Assembly (NCBI GenBank): GCA_027604185.1 | Contig: JADGKB010000131.1 | Span: 1-33,560, forward strand | Origin: Boothiomyces macroporosus | Lineage: Eukaryota; Chytridiomycota; Chytridiomycetes; Rhizophydiales; Terramycetaceae | DNA: 33,560 bases | Reading direction: 5' to 3' | In this document: in pieces, positions 1 to 8,092 of the stretch | Position numbering within the stretch: the stretch's first letter is position 1 | Layout: every line of letters begins with the position of its first letter | Made by a program: the position numbers and the translations under genes | The notes under the pieces: model-generated | The model's database searches: none | What the model was told of the DNA's origin: nothing | The model's input: the letters and a program-made list of their open reading frames with translations, nothing else

Positions 1-87
1 AGCTACGAGCGCAGATTGATTGCATCGGAATACAAGATTCTCCAGCTATACAATGAAAAGATGGAACTAATGAATAAGAAAATGTAA
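1..87 (+). CDS. 3' end of an unidentified gene
   Basis: An open frame enters from the left edge and ends at TAA 85-87, giving 28 C-terminal residues (SYERRLIASEYKILQLYNEK at the start of the visible part). It is rich in charged residues and Leu/Met and could be the end of a coiled coil. The gene is convergent with the CTK3-like gene, whose stop is only 14 bp away, which supports a true 3' end here. No function can be assigned from so short a piece. Confidence 0.5.
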   Translation, partial: SYERRLIASEYKILQLYNEKMELMNKKM

Positions 88-101
88 ATTAAACTAATAT
101 A

Positions 102-775
102 TTACTCGGCTTTTATTGAATCGTACCTGATCCTGTACTTTTTGAACAACTGATAATCATGTTCAGAGAATACTTTTGCCTTTTCCCAAGCTCGTTTGAA
201 TTCTGTGTTTCCATCCATTGACATTGGTTGGTACCAGCTTTCCTCACGATGCTTCTTTTGCTTATCCCGATCTTCAACCACTCTTTTCCAAAACATATCC
301 TTATTACTCCTAGCTTTAACAATATTTACGTTTGAGATTCTAGTAAATTCGTGAGCATGGTATTCAATCCTTCAAACTGTTTTTCAGATACAATATCTCT
401 AGATTTCCATATTGATAGTACTTTGCGGACGTTGTGAGCATTCGTAAGCACGCATTTTTCTACTTTGCCTTGAGGTGGCCTCTCCACTACGAGATTCACT
501 AATTCTTCCAAGAACTGCTGCGTTTGTTCTACATATCCTTCAAAATTATATTTCTGATTGTTTTTGCACAAGTTATCTACAGTATAAAATAGGTTTAATC
601 GCTTTTGGATGGTCTGTTGTTTCATTACTTCAATCAAACCTGAAAACAGGCCGTCGTAAAGCGTACAGTGTTGATACGCAAATTCGCCTATTTTCTGAAT
701 CGCTCTTGCGGATAGATTTGGCTGGCGTAGCATATTCATAAATGTTGAAATTATTTCCACTGGGTCTTCAACCAT
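102..775 (-). CDS. CTK3: CTK3-like CTD-kinase subunit gamma
   Basis: Probable third subunit of the CTDK-I kinase, which phosphorylates the RNA polymerase II C-terminal repeat in the nucleus. Two exons (775-330 and 309-102) give 217 residues. The 20-nt intron 310-329 starts GTAAAT and ends CTAG. Residues 1-145 resemble the all-helical N-terminal CTK3/CID-like domain: DPVEII..FMNMLR, then AIQKIGEFAYQH, RLNLFYTVDNLC and VLSIWKSRDI. The second exon carries the EDRDKQKKHREESW...EFKRAWEKAK block typical of the CTK3 C-terminal part. Without splicing, each half is a separate fragment. The start at 775 is the only ATG before the conserved helix. The assignment rests on remembered family patterns and not on a search. 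Confidence 0.78.
310..329 (-). other. 20-nt spliceosomal intron (example of the genome's intron type)
   Basis: On the minus strand it reads from GTAAATATTG to TTAAAGCTAG. Removing it joins the two CTK3 halves in frame. It shows the pattern shared by most introns here: a GTA start, an A-rich TTAA or CTAA element about 5-9 nt from the 3' end, and TAG. The other introns are listed with their genes. Confidence 0.85.
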
Positions 776-815
776 TTTGAAAAAAGTGAAAAATTTAAAA
801 AGACTGTTTTATTTT

Positions 816-1685
816 TCAGAGTAAAAGTGCTATCAAGGCCAAGAAAGATGGAGCAAATTGGCTGGCTCCGTTCTTGGTTGTACCAGTCATGGTATTGGTG
901 CTACCGTTGGAAGAGTTGCTGACAAAGACTACAGGACAGTTGACGATAGTGAGAGGCATCTTTACATTTTGAGTTCCTTGAGAGGTTGCGCCAGAGCTAG
1001 TGATTGTATTGGCAACGTAACCAGGTTTTGTAGTAACAGTGGTTACATACCAGAAAGCAGTATATCCATCTTCTCCTGGAATACCGGGAAATACATGGTT
1101 GCCAGATGGGTTTCCAGTGGAATCAAGAATAACATAGACCTTTTCCAAGTTGTTGTTTCCATTGCCAGCCCCATTGACACCAAAATCAAAGTAATGGACT
1201 AATTGGCCGTTGTAGTATCCAGTAACATCCTTTGCATCACTCGGAGTGTCCAGAGTAGAGTTTTGATGAACTACAGGGCAGTTTACCAATACATTTGGAT
1301 AGGATAGAGTTACTTGTTTGGACGTAATCAAAGTAGCTAATTGCGAGTAGGAGGTAATTACATCAGTTACATTAGCAGGCACAGTTACAACAGTTACATT
1401 CCATAAATCAGAGTATCCAGGATCACCTGGTGCAACTGGGATCAAGTTCTTTTGAACTGGAGTGCTTTTAGGGTCAGTGTCGCGTCTGAAAACGTAAATT
1501 GGAGCAGCAACAAGGCCAGTTTGAGCAGTTCCATTCATTGGATTAGTGAATGTGTATACTTTGATTGCCTTATCTTCAGCCCATCCATCGTTTCTTGAGT
1601 AAACTTGGGACGTAAGCCCAGTGTTAAAATAAGTAGTTGGTTCAGCAGCGAAAGCAGCAGCAAAGAGCAAGAAGATTGATTTCAT
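816..1685 (-). CDS. Secreted, probably GPI-anchored protein with two tandem repeats of unknown function
   Basis: About 289 residues when started at the ATG at 1685 (MKSIFLLFAAAFAAEP), which begins directly with a signal peptide. A TTTAAA box at 1721-1726 lies about 40 nt upstream, the spacing seen at other genes here. The ATG at 1703 would add six residues but lies too close to that box. Two related blocks can be seen. One has YVFRRDT...PVAPGDPGYSDLWNVTVVTVP, the other YVILDST...FPGIPGEDGYTAFWYVTTVTT. Each is followed by a V/I-NCPVV cysteine motif. The C-terminus (NGSTNTM..., then SFLALIALLL) looks like a GPI-attachment signal after an Asn/Ser/Thr-rich stem with N-glycosylation sequons. It resembles extracellular proteins of early-diverging fungi annotated only as DUF proteins (possibly DUF7482). 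Its role is unknown; cell-surface location is inferred. Confidence 0.8.
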   Translation of the reverse strand: MKSIFLLFAAAFAAEPTTYFNTGLTSQVYSRNDGWAEDKAIKVYTFTNPMNGTAQTGLVAAPIYVFRRDTDPKSTPVQKNLIPVAPGDPGYSDLWNVTVVTVPANVTDVITSYSQLATLITSKQVTLSYPNVLVNCPVVHQNSTLDTPSDAKDVTGYYNGQLVHYFDFGVNGAGNGNNNLEKVYVILDSTGNPSGNHVFPGIPGEDGYTAFWYVTTVTTKPGYVANTITSSGATSQGTQNVKMPLTIVNCPVVFVSNSSNGSTNTMTGTTKNGASQFAPSFLALIALLL

Positions 1686-1703
1686 TGGAGTTGTATATTT
1701 CAT

Positions 1704-2004
1704 TGCGAGGTTATTGCCCTTTTAAAGGGATTAATTTGCGGAAAATAGTTTTTCCGTTTTTCCATTAAGTATGTGAGTTTTTCCACTCTAATTTGTTGTT
1801 CCTTCGTAAAGTTAGTGTATCATATGATTTAAGGTATGGAAAAATATATGGACTACCTTTTTGAGTTTGTGGTTAATTTTCATAAATTCATGATTAATGG
1901 ATTAAAAGTTATTCTTGTAAAAGCGGAAAAAAATTCCTGTGCCACAATTTCTAATTTTCCCCAACCAACTTTAAAACTAACCCAGCGTTCGACTGATCAT
2001 CAAA
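1704..2004. other. Intergenic, divergent promoter region
   Basis: About 300 bp between the minus-strand secreted protein and MsrB. It holds the TTTAAA box of the minus gene near 1721. A 72-codon plus-strand frame at 1836-2054 overlaps the MsrB start and has no recognisable features. No other gene is seen. Confidence 0.5.
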
Positions 2005-2391
2005 ATGGCAGTATCAAAAACCGAAGAAGAATGGAGAGCAATCCTATCCCCTGAACAGTTCAGAGTAATCAGACAAAAAGGAACCGAAGCCCCTGGCACT
2101 GGAGAATACAACAAACACTATAAAGATGGTGTCTACACTTGCGCAGCTTGCGATGCACCATTATACAAATCGACTACCAAATTTGATTCCGGATGTGGAT
2201 GGCCGGCATTCTTTGATGCAATTCCAGGCGCTGTAAAGAGAAACGAAGATAATTCTCATGGAATGAAGCGAATTGAAATCGTTTGTTCAAGCTGTGGTGG
2301 GCATCTTGGCCATGTATTCAAGGGTGAAGGATTCAAAACCCCAACTGACGAAAGACACTGTGTCAACTCTGTCTCTCTAAAGTTCAAGTAA
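2005..2391 (+). CDS. MXR2: Peptide-methionine (R)-S-oxide reductase (MsrB)
   Basis: Reduces the R epimer of methionine sulfoxide in proteins. It is a 128-residue single-domain protein of normal family length. Two zinc-binding CxxC pairs (C46/C49 in TCAACD, C94/C97 in VCSSCGG), the substrate-pocket block SGCGWPAFF (61-70) and the catalytic block RHCVNSVSL with C119 are all present. C64 occupies the usual resolving-cysteine position. There is no N-terminal targeting extension beyond MAVSKTEEEW, so a cytosolic enzyme is likely. The ATG at 2005 (AAAATGGCA) is in good context and no intron is needed. An AATAAA lies a few bases after the stop. Confidence 0.97.
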   Translation: MAVSKTEEEWRAILSPEQFRVIRQKGTEAPGTGEYNKHYKDGVYTCAACDAPLYKSTTKFDSGCGWPAFFDAIPGAVKRNEDNSHGMKRIEIVCSSCGGHLGHVFKGEGFKTPTDERHCVNSVSLKFK

Positions 2392-2459
2392 TACCAATAA
2401 ATCACACGTAATGTCTATATCGGTTGTAAATTATGTAGATGCAATTAAATGTATTTAAA

Positions 2460-2891
2460 TTAGAGACTTTCCAAGACACTTTGTGGCACTGGTTCAAAAC
2501 ACTTGAATTGTGGGCATGGGTCAGTAAAACAGTTGACTTGGAGCCATTCGTCAATGCAGTTGTTGTTGCCACATGGTTTGTCTGCACAAGTCCAAGTGCT
2601 CCATGATTTACCAGGTGGTGGGACAAGCTTTTCGACATCCATCTTTCTAGATGGAACACAAGCAGTTTGACACGTTTCCAAATCACTAAAGTAAGGACTT
2701 GGCCCAGTGGTGCAAAACCCAGTAACCATCATTGATTGGATACCTTCACACTTTTGAGTTAGTGGGTCGAAATAGTAAGATCCAGAACAACTTGGGCGAA
2801 CAAACTTTAGATTAGTTGTTGGATTGATTAAGCATTGGTCTGGAAGCATGATACTTGGGACTAGCACCAATTGAGATATTGGGAGAATCAT
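2460..2891 (-). CDS. Cysteine-rich secreted protein with a Kunitz-like domain
   Basis: A 143-residue frame from ATG 2891 with a short hydrophobic leader (MILPISQLVLVPSIM) and 12 cysteines at 20, 35, 48, 60, 74, 78, 102, 107, 112, 121, 126 and 131. Residues 35-78 (C..SYYFDPLTQKC..TGFC..YFSDLETCQTAC) resemble the core of BPTI/Kunitz domains: the aromatic-Asp-x-x-Thr block before a cysteine and the final CxxxC. The inter-cysteine spacings differ from the classical ones, so a degenerate or convergent module is possible. The C-terminal half is a second six-cysteine region. An AT-rich TATATTAAAAGG lies about 35 nt upstream of this ATG. The true gene may extend upstream through an extra exon (see the entry at 2888-3097). 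Extracellular function is inferred; protease inhibition is only a possibility. Confidence 0.6.
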   Translation of the reverse strand: MILPISQLVLVPSIMLPDQCLINPTTNLKFVRPSCSGSYYFDPLTQKCEGIQSMMVTGFCTTGPSPYFSDLETCQTACVPSRKMDVEKLVPPPGKSWSTWTCADKPCGNNNCIDEWLQVNCFTDPCPQFKCFEPVPQSVLESL

Positions 2892-3097
2892 TGAAAGTAA
2901 CGAAAGAGGTTTTTTTCTCCTTTTAATATAGAGTCTGTGACCAAGGGCACTGATCTCTCTTTGCCAATGGAGACTGGTTGAATACCACGAGTCACAGGAA
3001 TAATATAACCACTTGTAGCAAAGAAATTAGAAACCTGGACATTTTTTTCAACTCCTCGGTATCCGTGGTTATAGTGTTCATCTAGATTGCTGTCATG
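2888..3097 (-). other. Unassigned open frame upstream of the Kunitz-like gene (possible exon)
   Basis: A minus-strand frame runs 69 codons without a stop from 3097 to TGA 2888-2890, reading HYNHGYRGVEKNVQVSNFFA and ending in EKNLFRYFQ. It has no ATG and its codon use looks coding. It can be joined in frame to the Kunitz-like frame by removing 41 nt that begin GTTACTTTC and end TGGTGCTAG. A competing frame in the same DNA starts MSRFLISLLQVVILFL, which looks like a signal peptide. That frame also joins the Kunitz frame, through a 22-nt intron starting GTGACT and ending CCAG. Either could be a true 5' exon, and the sequence alone does not decide. Confidence 0.3.
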
Positions 3098-3743
3098 TCA
3101 TTATAAAATAATTTTTTCGTTTTTCGTTTGTGGGGTATGTCACACACTGGTTGCACAAAGTAGAGGCGAAGCTCACAGACTTACTATTTCGCTGTAACTA
3201 CAAAGTAACTGCCTAAATAAGACATTTAAATTGGGCTATTGCATCTCATGATTAGTTTGAGGCTAAATGGATTGAATATTTGAGTCCTTCCATTTGTTTG
3301 GCTGAAAATCTATCTACCGGATAGTTAGTGGATCTAGTAATTCCGGGTTTCACTAAACTTCAGTTGGTAAATGGATCCCTTTTCTTATTCGAATAGCAGT
3401 AAGGTATAAACCGAGATTATGTTTTCCTGTAAATGGGAACAATTTATTAATCTCAACTAAATAACCGAACGATAACAAGTACTGCACCAATCTTTACTGC
3501 CAACAGACGCTGGTCTAATCTATACGTCAACAGTATTTCGTCTCGCTGCTTGATATATATCTGGAACAAAGTATCTGACTGAGACGGAATAGCTGTATCA
3601 ATCGATTCCCTTTGCAATAAAAGGAATTAAAGTACACAAGCTAGCGATAATTCTGATTGGACTGAATTGATTGATCTTGATTTCAATCATTGAGTTCCCG
3701 ATATTAACCTCGTGGTAGCACAAATTTTTTGTTAAAAACGCTG
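3098..3743. other. Intergenic region, no gene seen
   Basis: About 650 bp between the minus-strand Kunitz-like gene and glucosidase II alpha. A TATA-like TTATAAAATA at 3101-3110 (TTTTATAA on the minus strand) could serve the minus gene if it has an upstream exon. No RNA gene or convincing reading frame was found. A superficial tRNA-like start near 3055 lacks a T-arm. Confidence 0.4.
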
Positions 3744-6575
3744 ATGATCCTGAAGCTTCTTGTTTGGTTCATTTCCATCAGCCCCATAGTTATGGTCAAG
3801 CGTTCAGATTTTAAAACCTGCAGTCAATCAGCATTCTGCGTCCGCCAACAAGCAATTGCGGATTACGTCGACACAACCAACAACAAAATGGATTGGACAA
3901 TGAAATCAATTCAGTACGCTCCAAACGCAATAACTGGCCAAGTTGATTCGCTTGGAGATGAATTTTCATTTGAATTCAACATCTTGGCTGGTAATAATGT
4001 CCGCTTTAGGCTACATGAAAAGACCTTGTTGCATCCGCGTTATGAAGCCAAATTTTCAATTGAAACCCTAGAAACTGCAGTTTATGATCACCAAAAGAAG
4101 GATGGATTGGAAATAGTTACTTTTGGAAGCAGCGAATTGCTCATTGCCTACGCTCCATTTTCATTTGAATTTAAAGTGAACGGAAAATCCCAGATCGCTT
4201 TCAACAAGAATGGATATTTCTATTATGAGCCTTATCGGGCTGAATCAAAAATCCCGGAATTTGCAGTTGTAAAGGAAGGAGAAGCAGATGAAAAGTTGAA
4301 TGAAATCAAGACAAAGATTGGAAAAGATTTGGGTTCTGAATCATTTGGAGGAAAGACTGATTCCAAACCAAGAGGTAATTATTATTAATAGCAGGCGCAT
4401 CTTCCATTGGATTTGATATCACTTTTCCCAACTCCAAGCATGTATTTGGTATTCCTGAACATGCTACTTCCTACTCTTTGAAATCTACAAGAGGATCTGG
4501 AGCTGAATACACTGAACCTTACAGATTGTATAATTTGGATGTTTTCGAGTACGAGTTGGATAACCCTATGGCATTATACGGTGCTGTTCCATTCATGTTG
4601 TCTCATAAAGTAGGCTCAAGTGCGGGATTTTTATGGTTGAACTCTGCGGAAATGTGGATCGATGTTGAAAAATCTACTGATCCGTCAGTCAAAACTCATT
4701 GGATGGCGGAATCCGGAATGGTTGATTTGTTCTTCTTCCTTGGACCTACACAGAATGGCATTTTCAATTCTTTTACAAAGATCACTGGGAGGCCTCAGTT
4801 ACCACAGCAATTTGCAACTACATACCATCAATGTCGTTGGAATTACAATACTGAAGAAGATGCTTTGGAAGTAGATTCAAACTTTGATCTTTATGATATC
4901 CCCTATGATGTCTTGTGGCTTGATATTGAACATACTGATGGAAAGAGATACTTTACTTGGGATAAAGTGAAGTTCCCACATCCAAAAGAAATGCAAAACA
5001 AATTGGCCAATAAGGGCAGAAAGATGGTGCTATATCTTTAATGTAGATTACTATTATTGATCCACATATTAAAAAGGACGACAATTACCACGTTTCCAAA
5101 AAAGCAAAGGAGTTGGATATATTTGTGAAGAATACCGATGGATCTACCTTTGACGGACACTGCTGGCCAGGAGACTCCAACTGGATTGACTATACTAATC
5201 CGAAAGGAAGAGAATACTGGGCTGAACAGTTCCTGTACAAGAATTATGAAGGCTCCACCCCTTCATTATATACTTGGAACGATATGAATGAAGTAATGCT
5301 AAATTAACTCTAGCCATCTGTATTCACTGGGCCTGAAGTTACAATGCCAAAGGATTTGCTACACTATGAAAATGTAGAACACCGTGATATTCACAACACT
5401 TATGGTATGTTGCAGCACCGATCTACTTTTGAGGGACACTTGAAAAGAAGTGATAACAAGGACAGACCATTCATTCTTTCTAGAGCATTCTTTGTTGGTA
5501 CTCAACGTTACGGTGCTATTTGGACGGGTGACAACACAGGTGAATGGGAGCACTTGTCAATGTCTATTCCAATGTTACTTTCTGTTAGTATTGCTGGTAT
5601 CACATTCTGTGGAGGTAAGTCATCTTTGATCTTTAGCTGATGTCGGTGGATTCTTTTTGAATCCTGATGCAGAGTTACTAGTCCGTTGGTATCAATTGGG
5701 TGCCCTCCAGCCATTCTTCAGAGCGCATGCGCACATTGATACCAAGAGAAGAGAGCCATGGCTATTTGGAGAACCTTACACCAGTTTGTTCCGTGAAGCA
5801 GTTATTCGCAGATATAAGCTTTTGCCTTATATCTACACTTTGTTTTCTGAAGCTCATTTGACTGGAAACCCAGTAATGAGGTATTTTTTGCTAACGTAGA
5901 TCAATGATGCAAGAATTCCCAGATAATGAATTAACATTTGGAATGGATGACCAATACATGTTTGGACAAGCTCTTTTAGTTAAACCAGTTTCAAAGGCCG
6001 GGCAAAAGTCTGTGGAAGTATTCCTTCCACAAGAATCCATTTGGTACGACTATGATACCTTTGAGTTGGCAAAACCAAAAGCTAACCTGATTGAAGTCGA
6101 AACTCCGCTTGATAAAATTCCAGTCTTTATGAGAGGGGGCTGCATTATTCCTCGCAAAGATAGGCAACGCAGAAGCTCCCAGTTGATGAAAAAAGATCCA
6201 TATACCATTATTGTGGCACTAGATTCTCGATTGAATGCTTCCGGTTCTATCTACGTTGACGACGGCTCTTCATTTGAGTATCAATCTGGTGATTATATCA
6301 ACAGCAAGTTTGAATTCAAGGACAATACACTTTCTGCCAAGCATTTACCACTTTCCACCCCAATGGATGTAAAAGGTGACTTTAACGTGAAAATTGAACG
6401 AATAGTTATTGTTGGATATAGCAATGAACCCGCTGCTATCAAGAACAGCAACGGTAAAGATTTGTTCTTTGGAACTAAAAAAGTTGGTGATTGCTTTACT
6501 GTTACAATCAAGAATCCAGAAGTGCTGATTGGAGATGAATGGTCCATTAAATTTAAAGGAAACTCCAAGCTATGA
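3744..6575 (+). CDS. ROT2: Glucosidase II alpha subunit (GH31)
   Basis: ER enzyme that trims the two inner alpha-1,3-glucoses from N-glycans, normally with a beta subunit that provides ER retention. Six exons (3744-4374, 4395-5026, 5047-5292, 5314-5614, 5637-5880, 5900-6575) give 909 residues, the usual length. Introns are 20 (or 17), 20, 21, 22 and 19 nt. The product starts with a signal peptide ([18 protein letters not shown]) followed by the family hallmark [14 protein letters not shown]. The GH31 nucleophile motif WNDMNEPSVF (Asp near residue 500), [10 protein letters not shown] (acid/base region) and FCGADVGGF follow. The last two joins rebuild FCGADVG and [10 protein letters not shown] exactly. 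An upstream in-frame TTG at 3729 is not needed; ATG 3744 starts the signal peptide. The C-terminus lacks an HDEL-type signal, as expected for the alpha subunit. Confidence 0.97.
4375..4394 (+). other. Glucosidase II intron 1, 20 or 17 nt with tandem TAG/CAG acceptors
   Basis: Starts GTAATTATTATTAATAG and can end at AG 4391 (17 nt) or at AG 4394 (20 nt). Both choices keep the frame and differ by one residue (RG-AS versus RAGAS). This is a NAGNAG-type acceptor within an already minimal intron. Confidence 0.75.
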
Positions 6576-6862
6576 ATAAATACAGTGTGATAATGTCCTT
6601 TTTAGTTTATTCTAATGACTATGCGACCTGATTCCCCGATCAGCAAAGCCAACTGTATTACGCAAATATCCCTTTTGGTTAATTTATGGCAGCCCATCTG
6701 TCATTTGTTACGGTGCAAAAATGTATTCAGAGAACTCTTTGACACTGGGCTAGTTTTTCATCAAGGTCAGGGCAAAGGTGTCAAACACTATTGACAGCCA
6801 ATATGAAAAAGCCGACATATCAAATATAAAAACCCTGCAAGTACTGATATCACATCAATCCA
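6576..6862. other. Promoter region of lysine-rich gene 1
   Basis: Intergenic stretch holding a TTGACAGCC at 6791-6799, GAAAAAGCC at 6805-6813 and a TATAAA box at 6825-6830. The same three elements recur in the same order upstream of lysine-rich gene 2. Nothing else is seen. Confidence 0.5.
6825..6830 (+). promoter_or_regulatory. TATA box of lysine-rich gene 1
   Basis: TATAAA 38 nt before the ATG at 6863. This is the spacing (30-41 nt) seen at other secreted-protein genes in the window and implies a very short 5' leader. Confidence 0.65.
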
Positions 6863-7126
6863 ATGCTATTTAATCTCAAGTCACTTGTCAATATCCTCGC
6901 CCTTTCCTCTGCTATTTCGGCAATCGCCCTCCCAAATGTTCAAACCGATGAACCTTCTTTGGCAGTTCGCGATGCTGGAATTGTAGAATCAGCTGGTGCA
7001 AATACGATGGTTAAGCGTGAAGCACTTCCAGATCCTGCTAAAAAGAAAAAGAAAGGAAAGAAGGGCAAGAAAGGCAAGAAGGCTAAAAAGAAAAACGAGA
7101 TGTTGAAGAAGCTGATAGTAAAGTAG
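6863..7126 (+). CDS. Lysine-rich secreted preproprotein 1 (frame apparently broken in the lysine tract)
   Basis: An 87-residue frame: signal peptide (MLFNLKSLVNILALSSAISA), pro-region with EPSLAVRD, Kex2-type site MVKR, dipeptides EA-LP-DP, then a Lys/Gly tract starting AKKKKKGKKGKK. After the tract the frame runs into NEMLKKLIVK and a stop at 7124-7126. In the -1 frame the DNA instead continues as KRDVEEAD and a long acidic stretch with three RDV(E/Q) repeats, to TAG 7216-7218. Paralogue 2 has just such an acidic spacer after KRDD. The shift falls in A-runs at about 7083-7096. It may be a one-base deletion, a sequencing error, ribosomal frameshifting or, less likely, a 17-nt intron at 7101-7117 (GTTGAAGAAGCTGATAG). 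Function unknown; secreted polycationic peptide precursor inferred. Confidence 0.8.
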   Translation: MLFNLKSLVNILALSSAISAIALPNVQTDEPSLAVRDAGIVESAGANTMVKREALPDPAKKKKKGKKGKKGKKAKKKNEMLKKLIVK

Positions 7127-7218
7127 CAGATGAAGCCGAACTTGAAGCCAGAGATGTCGAATCAGATTTGGAAGCAAGAGATGTTCAAGAAGACACTGAA
7201 GCTGATGAATCTGACTAG
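7127..7218 (+). other. Acidic continuation of lysine-rich gene 1 in the -1 frame
   Basis: Continuous coding potential in the -1 frame relative to the upstream gene, rich in Asp/Glu with a repeated EARDVE motif, ending in EADESD and TAG at 7216-7218. An AATAAA follows near 7226. Its composition matches the acidic spacer of paralogue 2, so it probably belongs to the same precursor. Confidence 0.55.
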
Positions 7219-7536
7219 TCTGTAAATAAATTTATTGCAAATAAGATTACTCTTCTTTAGATAGTTTATTTGATTGAAAGATAAAGTTTGTATCCACAGA
7301 TTTCGTCATACAGAAACTTTTCCTTCCAAATACACCAAATTTGAATACTTTACCATGTTGGGAACATTTCTAATCTGAATCGCAATTCAATTTCATGAAT
7401 CTTTCTTTTTGATTAATGAGCTACCGCAGTAATGGGTTTCATAACATAGTTTTGATTGACAGCCCAACCAACTGTCGAAAAAGCCCACGCGAGAAAAAAT
7501 TATAAATGGACAGCCAAGTTGTGGTAAATATCAAAA
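7219..7536. other. Promoter region of lysine-rich gene 2
   Basis: Contains the gene 1 polyadenylation-like AATAAA, then TTGACAGCC at 7456-7464 and GAAAAAGCC at 7477-7485 matching the gene 1 promoter, and TATAAA at 7501-7506, 36 nt before the ATG. No gene seen. Confidence 0.5.
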
Positions 7537-7944
7537 ATGCTCTTCTCTGTAAAATCATTCATCAATATCCTCGCTCTCTCTGCCTTTGTGGACGCATCTC
7601 CAATCTCCTATGACCAAGACCTTGTAGTTCGCGACACCTCTCTCAGCCAATCTGATATTGACATGCTGGTTAAAAGAACAGCCATGCCAAAAAAGAAAAA
7701 GGGCAAGAAGGCAAAGAAAGGAAAGGCCAAACGAGACGATACCCCTGAAGACTCTGAATTAGCGCCAGACTTGGAAGCTGATATACCTGTTGATGCTCAA
7801 TCTTTAACTACAGATACTGCCGAAAGTCCAGAAAATGATTTGACTAAACGCTCTCCACTCCCAAAGAAAAAGAAGGGAAAGAAAGGAAAGAAAGCAAAGA
7901 AAGCCAAGAAGGGTAAAGCAAAGAGAGATGAGGACCAAGATTGA
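7537..7944 (+). CDS. Lysine-rich secreted preproprotein 2, two-peptide precursor
   Basis: 135 residues. Signal peptide MLFSVKSFINILALSAFVDA, short pro-region with VVRDTS, then KR-TA-MP-KKKKGKKAKKGKA-KR, an acidic 40-residue spacer (DDTPEDSELAPDLEAD and onward), then KR-SP-LP followed by a second Lys/Gly tract to KAKR and DEDQD. Four KR sites therefore bracket two polycationic peptides and an acidic linker, like a polyprotein hormone precursor. The residues between each N-side KR and the first Lys are X-Ala/X-Pro dipeptides, which are substrates of Ste13-type dipeptidyl aminopeptidase. TATAAA lies at 7501 and AATAAA follows the stop. No matching known family comes to mind; a secreted role is inferred from the leader and the processing sites. 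Confidence 0.88.
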   Translation: MLFSVKSFINILALSAFVDASPISYDQDLVVRDTSLSQSDIDMLVKRTAMPKKKKGKKAKKGKAKRDDTPEDSELAPDLEADIPVDAQSLTTDTAESPENDLTKRSPLPKKKKGKKGKKAKKAKKGKAKRDEDQD

Positions 7945-8056
7945 TCCCTATGTAATAAATACTGTACATCGATCCTCTTTTTTTAATTCACTGGCCGCAT
8001 TGTTTCAAAACGAGGCAACCTTTTACGCCAGGCCAGGGAACTTGATTGTTCCTCGC

Positions 8057-8062
8057 TATAAA
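8057..8062 (+). promoter_or_regulatory. TATA box of the Cys-rich GPI-type gene
   Basis: TATAAA 36 nt before ATG 8093, the same spacing as in the lysine-rich genes. Confidence 0.6.
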
Positions 8063-8092
8063 AAGTGATTAATTTTTGTTCCTTTCATCACT

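Noticed and set aside
3055..3110. tRNA-like start (TCCTCGGTATCCGTGG) upstream of the Kunitz-like gene.
   Set aside because: No T-arm, no acceptor pairing and no Pol III terminator at the right distance.
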